Assembly (NCBI RefSeq): GCF_028737215.1
Contig: NZ_JAQZAM010000019.1
Span: forward strand, 29,334-93,333
Length of the DNA: 64,000 bases
Direction: 5' to 3'
From: Actinomycetospora chibensis
Lineage (GTDB): Bacteria; Actinomycetota; Actinomycetes; Mycobacteriales; Pseudonocardiaceae
Shown: piece after piece, positions 35,046 through 44,287 of the stretch
Layout: each line of letters opens with the position of its first letter
Numbering within the stretch: the stretch's first letter is position 1
The notes under the pieces: generated by a model
The model's database searches: none
Told to the model about the DNA's origin: nothing
What the model saw: only the letters and a program-made list of their open reading frames with translations
Position numbers and translations under genes: made by a program

Positions 35046-36617
35046 TCAGGCGTCGTCGCTGCCGATCCTGAAGCGGCGCACCTTGCCGACGCTGGTGCGG
35101 GGCAGGCTGTCGATGAGGTGCCACTCGCGCGGCCGGGCCTGCGGCGTGAGCTGATCCGCGGCCCAGGTGGCGAGCTCGTCGACGGTCGGGGCGTGGTCCG
35201 GGTCGCGGGCGACGACGTAGGCGACGGGCACCTGGTCGCGGATCGCGTCGGCGCGGGCGACGACCGCGACCTCGAGCACGCCCGGCGCCTGGGCGAGGGC
35301 GGCCTCGACCTCGGTGAGGCTGACGTTCTCCCCGGCGACCTTGATGACGTCGTCGGCGCGTCCGACGAACTGCAGCGCCCCGCTCCCGGTCTCCCGGGCG
35401 AGGTCGCCGGTGACCAGCCAGGTGACGCCGTCGTCGTCGGTGGTGAACGTGCGGTCGGTGACCGCGGGGTCGTCGAGGTACTCCGCGAACAGGTCGACGC
35501 CGCGCTCGCCCGCCACGATGATCATTCCCGGCGAGCCGGGCTCGACGTCGGCGTGGGTGGACGGGTCGACGAGGCGGACCCGGCGGCCGGGCAGCGGCTC
35601 CCCGATCAGCTCGTGGCTGGGTGGATCGCCGCGGTCGGCGGTGACGACCGTGGTCGTCTCGGTCATCCCGTAGACCTGGCGCGGCAGGACGCCGACGAGC
35701 TCGGCGAACTCGCGGTGGTGGTCCCGGCCGAGGCTCTGGGCGAACCAGACGTGGCGCAGCCGGGCGGGCGGCGTGCCCTCAGGGGTCCGCGCCAGGATCA
35801 TGCGCACGGGCGCGGCGAACAGGCTGGCGTGGGTGGCGCCGAGCTCGGTCGCCTGCGCGACCCACCGGCTCGCCGAGAAGGTCGCGGTGAGGGCGACGGA
35901 GGCGCCGACCTCGATCGCCGGGGCGAAGCAGTAGAACTGCGCGTTCGCGTGGAACAGCGGGAGCGTGACCAGCCAGCGGTCGTCGGCGCCGAGGTCCGCC
36001 GCGGCCGCCATGCCCGCCGCGACGTGGCGGTAGTTGGCCTGGGTCAGCACGACGCCCTTGGGCTGCGACGTCGTGCCGGAGGTGAACATGACGGCCAGCC
36101 GGGTGCCCGGCTCCACGGCCTCCACCTCGGCGGTCCGGCCGTCCCCGGCCCGCAGGCGGCCGCCCGGTCGCACGTCCGCGGCGGTCTCCTCGAGGGCGAC
36201 GCTGCGCAGCGCGGTGCCCCCTGCGCCCTGCACGCCGGCGAGGTAGGTGTCCTTCCGCGCCCTCGCGTAGAAGCCCATCTTCGGGGTCACGCGGGCGATC
36301 TGGCTCGCGACGTCGCGGCTCGTCGACGCAGGGTCGACGGGCACCATCCAGGCCCCGAGCCCCGTGGTGGCGAGCCAGAGCGCGATGGACCCCGGGCAGT
36401 TGCGCAGGCACAGGTGCACCGCGTCCCCGCGGCCGACGCCGTGCGCCGCGAGCAGCGCCATGGTGTCGCGGACGAGGCCGTCGAACTCGGCGTAGGTCCA
36501 CGTGTCGACCTCGCCGTCCTCGCTGCGGAACACGAGGAACGGGCGGTCGGCGTGCCGGTCGACGGCGCGGCGCCAGAGCTCGGCGAAGGTCCCGGGACGG
36601 CGGGAGGTCGTGGTCAT
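35046..36617 (-). CDS. AMP-binding acyl-CoA synthetase/ligase
   Basis: A 523-residue ANL-superfamily enzyme: P-loop-like motif FTSGTTSQPKGVVLTQANYRH, A5 motif QVYGMTETTTV, A7 WLVTGDLAR, A8 FVGRADDVIKVAGENVS, and A10 PRTSVGKVRRF with the catalytic Lys. It activates a carboxylic acid to an acyl-CoA by way of the adenylate, resembling CaiC or fatty-acid CoA ligases. ATG 36617 is chosen because the family N-terminus begins just after; ATG 36632 is also in frame and neither has a clear ribosome binding site. Divergent from the LLM oxidoreductase gene. Confidence 0.9.
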   Translation of the reverse strand: MTTTSRRPGTFAELWRRAVDRHADRPFLVFRSEDGEVDTWTYAEFDGLVRDTMALLAAHGVGRGDAVHLCLRNCPGSIALWLATTGLGAWMVPVDPASTSRDVASQIARVTPKMGFYARARKDTYLAGVQGAGGTALRSVALEETAADVRPGGRLRAGDGRTAEVEAVEPGTRLAVMFTSGTTSQPKGVVLTQANYRHVAAGMAAAADLGADDRWLVTLPLFHANAQFYCFAPAIEVGASVALTATFSASRWVAQATELGATHASLFAAPVRMILARTPEGTPPARLRHVWFAQSLGRDHHREFAELVGVLPRQVYGMTETTTVVTADRGDPPSHELIGEPLPGRRVRLVDPSTHADVEPGSPGMIIVAGERGVDLFAEYLDDPAVTDRTFTTDDDGVTWLVTGDLARETGSGALQFVGRADDVIKVAGENVSLTEVEAALAQAPGVLEVAVVARADAIRDQVPVAYVVARDPDHAPTVDELATWAADQLTPQARPREWHLIDSLPRTSVGKVRRFRIGSDDA

Positions 36618-36658
36618 CGCAGTCCGGATCATGCCAGCCGGACCGGTGCTGCGGGAGA

Positions 36659-36679
36659 GGTTGTCGGTTGGACGCAACC
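36659..36679. promoter_or_regulatory. GGTTG/CAACC inverted repeat between the ligase and the LLM gene
   Basis: GGTTGTC at 36659, then GGTTG (36666-36670), GACG, CAACC (36675-36679), in the 145-bp divergent interval. The inner part is a perfect 5-bp dyad. Possible operator shared by the acyl-CoA ligase and the LLM oxidoreductase. Confidence 0.3.
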
Positions 36680-36761
36680 CTTGCCTCGGATCACGAGGTG
36701 CGGGAGCGTCATCGCCAGCCGCTGTGATCCACGTCGCTCCGAGGGCAAGGAGGCCGTCCCC

Positions 36762-37754
36762 GTGAAGCTCGCTCTGTACCTGCCGAACTTCCGCACCGAG
36801 GTGACCATCAAGGAGCTCGAGGACCTCACGGACCTCGCCGAGGAGCTCGCGTTCGACTCGGTGTGGACGCTGGACCGGATCGTCGTCCCGGAGGCCTCGG
36901 ACCGCGGGGAGCTCCAGTACTCGTTCGGCATGATGGACGGGCTGCCGAACGCCCTGCCCGTGCAGTCCACCGGGCAGTGGTTCCAGGGCTACCCGCTGCT
37001 CCCGTGGCTCGCCGCGCGCACATCGACGGTCCGCATCGGCCAGAGCATCATCGACACCCCGTTCCGGGCGCCGGGCGTTCTCGCCGCCGAGCTGGCCACC
37101 ATCGACCACCTCTCCGGCGGCCGGCTCAACGTCGGTCTCGGCGCCGGGTGGATGCCCGAGGAGTTCGCCGCCGCGAGCGCGGCTCACATCTTCCCGAAGC
37201 GGCACAAGCACGTGCGCGAGACGATCGAGGTCCTGCAGGGCGTCTGGGCGAACGAGCACTTCGAGTACCACGGCGAGTTCGCCGACTTCGAGCGGTGCGG
37301 GTTCGGCGCCAAGCCGCTGCAGCAGCCGCGCCCGCCGATCTTCATGAGCGGGCTCAAGGACCCGCTGCGCTCCGCGAAGCGCATCACGAAGTACGACCTC
37401 GACGGCTGGATCGGCATCCAGGACTCTCCCAACGGCCTGTCGAAGTGGCTCACGGCCATCGACCAGCAGTTCGAGGAGATCGGGAGCCCGAAGCGCTCGA
37501 AGGACCTCGAGATCTGCAGCATGATCTGGACGGTCATCACCGACGAGGAGACCGACCAGACCGACAACGGCGTCCCGTCCAACCTCCTGGTGGGCACCGA
37601 GAAGCAGCTCACCGACCGGCTCAAGGCCTACAAGGAGGCCGGTCTGACCATGCCGCTGATCTGGCCGCCCTTCACCGACGTCCCGGTGACGAAGACGCTC
37701 GACGACCTCAAGCGCATCAAGAACGACATCATGCCCAAGGTCGAGGCCGCGTAG
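36762..37754 (+). CDS. LLM-class (F420-type) oxidoreductase
   Basis: A 330-residue luciferase-like monooxygenase-fold protein: KLALYLPNFRTEVTIKELEDL, the ELAFDSVWTLDRIVVPEAS strand, TVRIGQSIIDTPFRAPGVLAAELATIDHLSGGRLNVGLGAGWMPEEF in outline, and the C-terminal VGTEKQLTDRLKAYKEAGL. The GLGAGW motif is typical of actinobacterial F420-dependent members. GTG 36762 is preceded by AAGGAGG at ideal spacing. Divergent from an acyl-CoA ligase, so it may act on an acyl or terpenoid substrate; unproven. Confidence 0.9.
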   Translation: MKLALYLPNFRTEVTIKELEDLTDLAEELAFDSVWTLDRIVVPEASDRGELQYSFGMMDGLPNALPVQSTGQWFQGYPLLPWLAARTSTVRIGQSIIDTPFRAPGVLAAELATIDHLSGGRLNVGLGAGWMPEEFAAASAAHIFPKRHKHVRETIEVLQGVWANEHFEYHGEFADFERCGFGAKPLQQPRPPIFMSGLKDPLRSAKRITKYDLDGWIGIQDSPNGLSKWLTAIDQQFEEIGSPKRSKDLEICSMIWTVITDEETDQTDNGVPSNLLVGTEKQLTDRLKAYKEAGLTMPLIWPPFTDVPVTKTLDDLKRIKNDIMPKVEAA

Positions 37755-37770
37755 CCGACGGACGCCGGGA

Positions 37771-38784
37771 TCAGCGGGCGTCCCGGCCCGCCCCGGCCGT
37801 CTCGTCCTTCTCGCCCGACGGCCGGGGGCGCGAGACGATGATCTGGGCGATGCCGACGACCAGCACGGCGATGGTCAGCAGCCGTTCGGCGGGCGGCAGC
37901 GGCCGGAACCATCCGTAGACCTGGGTGGCGACGGCGACCGCCTGGGCGAACAGGGGCAGGGCGATCGCGGGCCAGCCGGTGATCTCCCTCGACGGGCGGG
38001 GGTGGCCGGGCAGCCTGGTGGCGCCGACGGCGAACGCGAGCGCGCCGGCGCTCCAGAGGAAGTCGTAGGGGCCGCGGTGGGCGACGACGTCCGCGGCGGT
38101 GAGGCTGTAGGCGGAGTCGGCGACGGTCAGGCACACGAGCCCGGCGCCGACCCACGGCCAGCTGCCGTAGAGGCGCCACGACATGAGCGGGAGCGTGCCG
38201 AGCAGTGCACCGATCAGCAGCACGTCACCGAGGGGGTAGGCGACGGTGACGAGCTCCCCCGCGGGATCGATCGGGGCGTTCTGCAGCACTGGGACGATCA
38301 CCAGCAGGACGCCGGGGGTGGCGACGAGGAGCACCAGGACGAAGCCGTCGAGCCACCGGTGCCAGGGGACGTCGGTCACCCGGGCCCGCACCATCAGGAC
38401 GAGGCCCGCCATGAAGAGCGGGTAGGTCCCGAGGTAGAGCGCGTCGGTGGGGTTCGGGGTGGGCACGTCGCCGCCGTCGCCGTACAGCGCTCCCCACAGG
38501 ATCTCCGCGAGGGCGAAGAGCAGCAGCGCCGCGGCGAAGCACCACCACGCACCGCGGGACGGGCTCGTCCGACGGTGTCGGGCGCCCCACACGCACACGG
38601 CGCTCGAGGCGAGGATGAGCCCGGCGGGGAGCCAGTCGTCGACGATCGGGAGGTCCGGCGCGTGGTCGCCGGCGCCGATCTGGTGGACCGCTTCGACCAC
38701 CAGGCCGGCCGTCAGCACGGCCGCCACGGCCACGCGTCGCCAGCTCCCGGCGCCGAGCTCCCCGAGCCATCCCGTCCGCGACAC
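37771..38784 (-). CDS. Multi-helix membrane protein resembling a diguanylate-cyclase sensor domain without the catalytic part
   Basis: A 337-residue protein made almost entirely of membrane helices (about eight or nine), with PNPTDALYLGTYPLFMAGLVLMVRAR, WHRWLDGFVLVLLVATPGVLLVIVPVL and VTVAYPLGDVLLIGALLGTLPLM. These segments resemble the integral-membrane N-terminal region of actinobacterial GGDEF/EAL proteins. The protein stops after the last helix with a short basic tail (PRPSGEKDETAGAGRDAR); no GGDEF, EAL, kinase or HTH follows. GTG 38784 is the chosen start. Function unknown. Confidence 0.65.
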   Translation of the reverse strand: MSRTGWLGELGAGSWRRVAVAAVLTAGLVVEAVHQIGAGDHAPDLPIVDDWLPAGLILASSAVCVWGARHRRTSPSRGAWWCFAAALLLFALAEILWGALYGDGGDVPTPNPTDALYLGTYPLFMAGLVLMVRARVTDVPWHRWLDGFVLVLLVATPGVLLVIVPVLQNAPIDPAGELVTVAYPLGDVLLIGALLGTLPLMSWRLYGSWPWVGAGLVCLTVADSAYSLTAADVVAHRGPYDFLWSAGALAFAVGATRLPGHPRPSREITGWPAIALPLFAQAVAVATQVYGWFRPLPPAERLLTIAVLVVGIAQIIVSRPRPSGEKDETAGAGRDAR

Positions 38785-38937
38785 AGATCCGCCTCCGTCC
38801 TCGGCGGCCGGGCAGGGGCGACGGTAGCGCAGTCCGGGGTCACGGCGAACCGTCGAGGAGTGCACCGTGCTCACGACGGGTCTCCGAGAGGTGCCCGACG
38901 GCCGGATGGGGGCGGCGCCGGCGGGGTACCAGCTGCG

Positions 38938-40023
38938 GTGCAGACGCTGCGGATCGTCCCGAACCTGCGGAGCTCGGTCGTGGAGGAGATGCCCGCGGGC
39001 CAGGTGCTGCTCTTCACCTCGGAGCTCGGGGACGCCGATCCCGCCCTGCTGGCGCACCCGGACGTGCGGCCCTTCAGCTGGCCGGGGCTGCTGGAGGCCG
39101 CGCGGGACCCCGACCTGGAGCTCCTCGAGGTCGCCGAGCCCTTGTGGGTCGGGGAGTGGGTCCGGGCCCTGCGCTCCATCGTCCTGGTGAGGGTGCTGCG
39201 CGCGGCGCGTCCGGGCCGGCGACGGGTGCGGGTCGCGACCTACGCCATCGAGAACCTCGACGCGCGGGAACGGCTGAGCTTCCGGTCCCTCGACGCCCGC
39301 CCCGTGCTGGGTGCGGTGGCGACCCGGCTCGCCGCCGGCGGGCTCGGGGTCTCCCTGCTGCTGCTCGACACGGTGGTGTTCGGGACGACCGGCGCCGCCG
39401 AGAACTATCGGCGGGCGTTCGGGTGGTCGCTGCGACGGGCGCGCCACACCGTCCTGACGCCGCGGCTCGACGCCTGCCGCGTGTGCGGGCCCCCGGCCGG
39501 GACGCCCCGCGACCGCACCGTGCTGGTTCTCGGCGCGCCCAGCGAGCGCAAGGGGTTCCCCGTGCTCATGGATGCCTGGGAGCGCTCGGGTGCGGTCGAG
39601 CAGGGCTGGCGGATGGTGGTGTGCGACCCCGCCGGGGAGGGCGAGCCGCCCCTGCGGGACGGGGTGTCGATCCGGCGGCGCCCGCCCCGGGAGGTCGTGC
39701 ACGAGCTCCTGCGCTCCAGCGCCGTGGTCGCCATGCCGTCGGTCCGGCTCCGGCGGTGGCGCGAGCAGATCGGGCTGCCGCTGGTGGAGGGCCTGGCGCA
39801 CGGCTGCCGGGTGGTGACGACGACGGAGACGGGCCTCGCGGACGACCTGCGCGGGCACCCGCTCGTCACCCTCACGACCCCGGGCGACCCGGTGAGCCTG
39901 GCCGACGGCCTCCGGCGGGCGATGGAGACGCCGGACGAGGCCGCGTCCGGTGACGTCCCGCGACCGGTCGGCTACACGAAGAGAGATGTCGTGGCGTGGT
40001 GGCTCGCCCGGACCGATCGCTGA
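38938..40023 (+). CDS. Family 4-like glycosyltransferase
   Basis: A 361-residue protein with a GT-B C-terminal half: TVLVLGAPSERKGFPVLMDAWERS, WRMVVCDPAGEGEPPLRDGVSI, RRPPREVVHELLRSSAVVAMPS and REQIGLPLVEGLAHGCRVVTTTETG. The E-x7-E donor-binding element is represented by REQIGLPLVEG. The N-terminal half (LRIVPNLRSSVVEEM, VRVATYAIENLDARERL) is the acceptor domain. GTG 38938 has no clear ribosome binding site, so the start is uncertain. The acceptor cannot be predicted; no other cell-wall gene is adjacent. Confidence 0.8.
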   Translation: MQTLRIVPNLRSSVVEEMPAGQVLLFTSELGDADPALLAHPDVRPFSWPGLLEAARDPDLELLEVAEPLWVGEWVRALRSIVLVRVLRAARPGRRRVRVATYAIENLDARERLSFRSLDARPVLGAVATRLAAGGLGVSLLLLDTVVFGTTGAAENYRRAFGWSLRRARHTVLTPRLDACRVCGPPAGTPRDRTVLVLGAPSERKGFPVLMDAWERSGAVEQGWRMVVCDPAGEGEPPLRDGVSIRRRPPREVVHELLRSSAVVAMPSVRLRRWREQIGLPLVEGLAHGCRVVTTTETGLADDLRGHPLVTLTTPGDPVSLADGLRRAMETPDEAASGDVPRPVGYTKRDVVAWWLARTDR

Positions 40024-40104
40024 TCGTCTCGGCCGTCCGGACCCTTGCCCGGACCTGGCGGAACGACGATCGTCGGCCCGGCGCTCTACGTCAGGAGTCG
40101 AATC

Positions 40105-41106
40105 ATGAAGAAGCTTCTCAACGACCCGGCCGACCTCGTCGCGGAGTCCCTGCGCGGGCTGGACCGCGCGCATCCCGAGCTCCGGGTCGACCACGAGAAC
40201 CGGATCATCTACCGCGCCGACGCGCCCGTGTCGGGCAAGGTCGGGCTGCTCTCCGGCGGGGGCAGCGGCCACGAGCCCGCGCACGCCGGGTTCATCGGCC
40301 CCGGGATGCTCGACGCGGTCTGCGCCGGCGAGGTCTTCACGTCGCCCGTGCCCGACCAGATGGCCGAGGCCACCAAGAACATCGACAGCGGCGCCGGCGT
40401 GCTGCACCTCGTCTGGAACTACACCGGCGACGTCATGAACTTCGACATGGCCGCCGAGCTCGCCGCGGCGGAGACCGACACGACGGTCGAGGCCGTGGTG
40501 ATGAACGACGACGTCGCCGTCGAGGACAGCCTCTTCACCGCCGGCCGGCGCGGGACCGGTGCCGCCATCGCCGTCGAGAAGATCGTCGGCGCCGCCGCCG
40601 AGCAGGGGCGCAGCCTGTCCGAGCTCGCCGACCTGGCCCGTCGCGTCAACGACAACTCCCGCAGCATGGGCATGGCGCTGACGTCCTGCACCGTCCCGGC
40701 CAAGGGCAGCCCCACCTTCGACCTCCCCGACGACGAGATCGAGATCGGGATCGGCATCCACGGCGAGCCGGGCCGGCGTCGTGTCCCGCTCGCGCCCGCG
40801 CACGAGATCGCCCCGATGCTGGTCGACCCCGTGCTCGCGGACCGCGACTTCACCGGCGGGGACGGCGTCCTCGTGTTCGTCAACGGCACGGGCGCGACAC
40901 CGCTGCTCGAGCTGTACCTGATGTACGGCGAGATCGCCGCCCTGCTGGACAAGGCGGGCGTCGTCCCGGTCCGCACCCTGGTCGGGCCCTATGTCACCAG
41001 CCTGGACATGGCCGGGTGCTCGGTCAGCATCACGCAGCTCGACGACGAGCTCCTGCGGCTCTGGGACGCGCCCGTGGCCACCTCCGGCCTGCGATGGGGC
41101 ATGTGA
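40105..41106 (+). CDS. dhaK: Dihydroxyacetone kinase subunit DhaK
   Basis: A 333-residue DhaK, which binds dihydroxyacetone covalently through a histidine. The signature GLLSGGGSGHEPAHAGFIGPGMLDAV holds the substrate-binding His; NYTGDVMNFDMA, DDVAVEDS and RRGTGAAIAVEKIVGAAAE are also family blocks. ATG 40105 has AGGAG upstream. The stop overlaps the dhaL start by 1 bp, and the third gene encodes DhaM, so this is a PTS-type operon that phosphorylates dihydroxyacetone with phosphoenolpyruvate. Confidence 0.95.
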   Translation: MKKLLNDPADLVAESLRGLDRAHPELRVDHENRIIYRADAPVSGKVGLLSGGGSGHEPAHAGFIGPGMLDAVCAGEVFTSPVPDQMAEATKNIDSGAGVLHLVWNYTGDVMNFDMAAELAAAETDTTVEAVVMNDDVAVEDSLFTAGRRGTGAAIAVEKIVGAAAEQGRSLSELADLARRVNDNSRSMGMALTSCTVPAKGSPTFDLPDDEIEIGIGIHGEPGRRRVPLAPAHEIAPMLVDPVLADRDFTGGDGVLVFVNGTGATPLLELYLMYGEIAALLDKAGVVPVRTLVGPYVTSLDMAGCSVSITQLDDELLRLWDAPVATSGLRWGM

Positions 41107-41771
41107 TGGCAGCTGGTTCTCCCGGTGTCGACCTCGACACCCTGCAGCGCTGGCTGCGGGCGTTCGCCGCGTCCGTGGCCGAGCACAAGGACGAGCTGAC
41201 CGACCTCGACGCCGCGATCGGCGACGCGGACCACGGGGCGAACATGCACCGCGGCATGAGCGCGGTGGTGGACGCCCTCGACGCCGCACCCGCCGCGGAC
41301 CCGGCGGCGCTGTTCAAGCAGACCGGCATGACGCTGGTCAAGTCGGTCGGGGGAGCGAGCGGACCGCTCTACGGCACGTGGTTCCTCCGCATGGCCCCGG
41401 CCACGGGCGGCGCCACGACGCTCGACCCCGAGACGTTCGCGAAGGCGCTGCGCGCGGGTCTCGAGGGGGTGGTCGCCCGCGGCAAGGCGGAGCTCGGCGA
41501 CAAGACGATGGTCGACGCCCTCGCCCCGGCCCTGGACGCGCTCGACGCCGCACTGGCCGCCGGCGAGTCGCTGGCGGACGCGTTGCGGGCCGCCTCCACC
41601 GCCGCGGACGAGGGCCGTGACGCGACGACCCCGATGGTCGCCCGCAAGGGACGGGCGAGCTACCTCGGGGAGCGCAGCGCGGGCCACCAGGATCCGGGCG
41701 CGACGTCGGCCGCCCTGCTGGTCGCCGCGGCCGCCGGCTCGGTCGGCGGGGCCGTCGCGGAGGGTGCGTGA
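41106..41771 (+). CDS. dhaL: Dihydroxyacetone kinase ADP-binding subunit DhaL
   Basis: A 221-residue DhaL. DLDAAIGDADHGANMHRGM carries the Asp/His residues that bind the magnesium ions and ADP; VKSVGGASGPLYGTWFLRM and GKAELGDKTMVDALAPALDAL, and the late ARKGRASYLGERSAGHQDPGATS, complete the family pattern. It transfers phosphate from DhaM to DHA held by DhaK, using bound ADP as a fixed cofactor. ATG overlaps the dhaK stop, and its stop overlaps the next start. Confidence 0.95.
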   Translation: MAAGSPGVDLDTLQRWLRAFAASVAEHKDELTDLDAAIGDADHGANMHRGMSAVVDALDAAPAADPAALFKQTGMTLVKSVGGASGPLYGTWFLRMAPATGGATTLDPETFAKALRAGLEGVVARGKAELGDKTMVDALAPALDALDAALAAGESLADALRAASTAADEGRDATTPMVARKGRASYLGERSAGHQDPGATSAALLVAAAAGSVGGAVAEGA

Positions 41772-44287
41772 CCGTCGGGATCGTCGTCGTGTCCCACAGC
41801 CGGGCCCTCGCGGAGGCGGCGGTGGCGCTGGCGGGGGAGATGCTGCAGGACGGCCGCGGCCCGATCGAGGTCGCCGCCGGCCTCGACGACGGCGGCTTCG
41901 GCACCGACGCGATCGCCATCAGCGAGGCCGTCGCCCGCGCCGACCAGGGCGACGGGGTGGTCGTGCTGATGGACATGGGCAGCGCGGTGCTCTCCGCCGA
42001 GCTGGCCCTCGAGATGGTCGACGACGACGTCCGCGAGCGCGTGGTGCTCACGCCGGCCCCGCTCGTCGAGGGGCTCGTGCTGGCCTCGGTCAGCGCGGCG
42101 GGGGGTGCCTCGGCCGCGGCCGTCGCCGCCGAGGCGGGCGACGCCCTGGAGGCCAAGGCGGTTCATCTCGGTCCGGCCGATCTCGGCCCGTCCTCGACCC
42201 CGCTCGAGCCCGGCACCGCCGACACCGCGCCGGCCGGCGACGAGGAGGTCGGGTCCTTCACCGTCGCGATGCCGCACGGGCTCCACGCCCGGCCCGCCGC
42301 GCAGCTCGTGCGGGCGCTGCACGGTCTCGACGCCGAGGTGCGTCTGCGCAACGTCACGCTCGACGGGCCGGAGGTCTCGGCGGCGAGCCTGTCGAAGGTC
42401 GCGACCCTCGGTGCCCTCCACGGCCACGAGGTCGCGGTGCGGGCCCGGGGCGGCGACGCCGCGGAGGCGCTCCGCCGGATCCTCGGGCTCGCCGGGGACG
42501 GGTTCGGCGAGGCCGGCCCGGCGCCGGCACCGCTCGCGGTCGAGCTCGACGTCGAGGAGCAGCGGACCGAGCACCGGCCGGTCCCGGCGTCGCCCGGCAT
42601 CGGGATCGGGCCCGTGCGGGTCGCGCGCCGGGCCGCCGTCACCGTCCCCGACGCCCGGCCCGGCACCCCGCACGAGCAGCGCGGCCGCCTGGACGAGGCC
42701 CGGACCCGCGCCCGCGACCAGCTCCACGGCGTCCGCGGCACCGCCGCCCGCGAGATCGGCGAGGCCGAGGCCGCCATCTTCGACGCCCAGGTGCTGCTGC
42801 TCGACGATCCCGACCTGCTCGCCGACGCCGGTGCCCGTATCGACGGCGGCGCCGACGCCGCGCGCGCCTGGGCGGACGCCCTCGACGACGTGGAGCAGGG
42901 GTTCGCGGCCGCCGCGGACGAGTACCTGCGTGCTCGCGCCGCCGATGTGCGCGACGTGCGCGACCGGGTGCTGCGCGCCCTCGGTGGCCGCGAGGAACAG
43001 GACACCGCGCCGGACGGGATCCTCGTCGCCGACGACCTGTCCCCCGCCGACGCCGCCGCCCTCGACCCGGCGCGCACGCCCGCGGTGGTCCTGGCCGGAA
43101 GCAGCCCCACGGCGCACGCCGCGATCCTGCTGCGTGCCCGCGGTGTGCCCGCCGTCGTCGGGGTCGGCGCCGCGCCGGCCGCCCGCGCCGGCGAGGCCAC
43201 GCTCCTCGTCGTGGACGGGACCACCGGCGAGGTCGTCGTGGACCCCGACGACGCCACGCTGGCCGCCTTCCGCGACCGGGCCGCGGCGTTCGACCGGCGC
43301 CGGGACGACGCGCGGCGTCGGGCGCACGAACCGGCCGTCACCCGTGACGGGACCACGGTGCTCGTCGGCGCCAACCTCGGGTCGCCCGAGGACGCCCGGG
43401 CCGCCCACGGGGCCGACCTCGCCGGCCTGGTCCGCACCGAGTTCGGCTTCCTCGACCGGCGGGAGGCCCCGACCGTCGACGAGCAGGAGGCGTCCTACCG
43501 CGCGATCGCGGAGGCGATGGACGGCCGGATCACGCTGCGCACGCTCGACGTCGGTGGCGACAAGCCGCTGGACTACCTGCCGGTGGCGCCCGAGGCCAAC
43601 CCGTTCCTCGGGGTCCGGGGCATCCGGCTGGCGCTGGCCCGCCCTCGGATCCTCGCCGACCAGCTGACGGCGATCGTGCGGGTCGCCCACGACCATCCCC
43701 TCGACGTCATGTTCCCCATGATCGCGGCGGTCGACGAGCTCACCGCCGCCCGCCGGGCGCTGGACGAGGCCGTCGAGGCCGTCGGCCGGGGTCGCCCGGC
43801 CGGCCTGAGGGTCGGGATCATGGTCGAGGTGCCGGCGGCGGCGCTCAAGGCCGCCGCGTTCGCGCCGCACGTCGACTTCTTCTCGATCGGCACCAACGAC
43901 CTCACCCAGTACACGCTGGCCGCCGAGCGCGGCAACGACCAGCTCGCCGCCCTCGCCGACGCCCTCGACCCCGGGGTCCTCGCGCTGATCGCGGCCACGG
44001 TGCGCGGGGCCGGGGACGACGTGCTCGTCGCGGTCTGCGGCGAGCTCGCCGGCGACGAGGCCGCCGTCCCGATCCTGATCGGTCTCGGGGTCCGCGAGCT
44101 CAGCGTCGCCCCGGGCGCCGCGGCCACGGTCAAGGAAGCCGTCCGGGACGTCGACCTCGGTTCTGCCCGCGACGTCGCCGCGGCCGCCCTGACCTGCCCC
44201 GACGCCGGTGCGGTCCGCGCCCTGCTGTCCACGGAGCGAACCGTCGGCGGGCGTCCCGGCGTCCCGTCCGTACCGTGGACGGGATGA
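41768..44287 (+). CDS. dhaM: DhaM-HPr-Enzyme I fusion phosphotransferase
   Basis: A single 839-residue protein that carries the whole phosphate relay. Domain 1 (about 1-135) is DhaM, an EIIA-Man fold with His10 in VVVSHSRAL and the VLMDMGSAVLSAELA block. Domain 2 (about 162-250) is HPr with His173 in PHGLHARPAAQLV. Domain 3 (about 270-830) is complete Enzyme I: active His450 in SSPTAHAAILLRARGVPAVVG, then RTEFGFLDRREAP, the PEP-binding FSIGTNDLTQYTLAAERGN and the catalytic Cys in VAVCGELAGDE. E. coli DhaM carries only the N-terminal part of EI. GTG 41768 overlaps the dhaL stop. Confidence 0.95.
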   Translation: MTVGIVVVSHSRALAEAAVALAGEMLQDGRGPIEVAAGLDDGGFGTDAIAISEAVARADQGDGVVVLMDMGSAVLSAELALEMVDDDVRERVVLTPAPLVEGLVLASVSAAGGASAAAVAAEAGDALEAKAVHLGPADLGPSSTPLEPGTADTAPAGDEEVGSFTVAMPHGLHARPAAQLVRALHGLDAEVRLRNVTLDGPEVSAASLSKVATLGALHGHEVAVRARGGDAAEALRRILGLAGDGFGEAGPAPAPLAVELDVEEQRTEHRPVPASPGIGIGPVRVARRAAVTVPDARPGTPHEQRGRLDEARTRARDQLHGVRGTAAREIGEAEAAIFDAQVLLLDDPDLLADAGARIDGGADAARAWADALDDVEQGFAAAADEYLRARAADVRDVRDRVLRALGGREEQDTAPDGILVADDLSPADAAALDPARTPAVVLAGSSPTAHAAILLRARGVPAVVGVGAAPAARAGEATLLVVDGTTGEVVVDPDDATLAAFRDRAAAFDRRRDDARRRAHEPAVTRDGTTVLVGANLGSPEDARAAHGADLAGLVRTEFGFLDRREAPTVDEQEASYRAIAEAMDGRITLRTLDVGGDKPLDYLPVAPEANPFLGVRGIRLALARPRILADQLTAIVRVAHDHPLDVMFPMIAAVDELTAARRALDEAVEAVGRGRPAGLRVGIMVEVPAAALKAAAFAPHVDFFSIGTNDLTQYTLAAERGNDQLAALADALDPGVLALIAATVRGAGDDVLVAVCGELAGDEAAVPILIGLGVRELSVAPGAAATVKEAVRDVDLGSARDVAAAALTCPDAGAVRALLSTERTVGGRPGVPSVPWTG

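Noticed and set aside
31249..35124. 1291-residue minus-strand frame
   Set aside because: Shadow of the cyclase, ThDP and TRIC genes and out of frame with the alcohol dehydrogenase.
41660..43870. 736-residue minus-strand frame in the dha operon
   Set aside because: Antisense shadow of the DhaM-HPr-EI gene.
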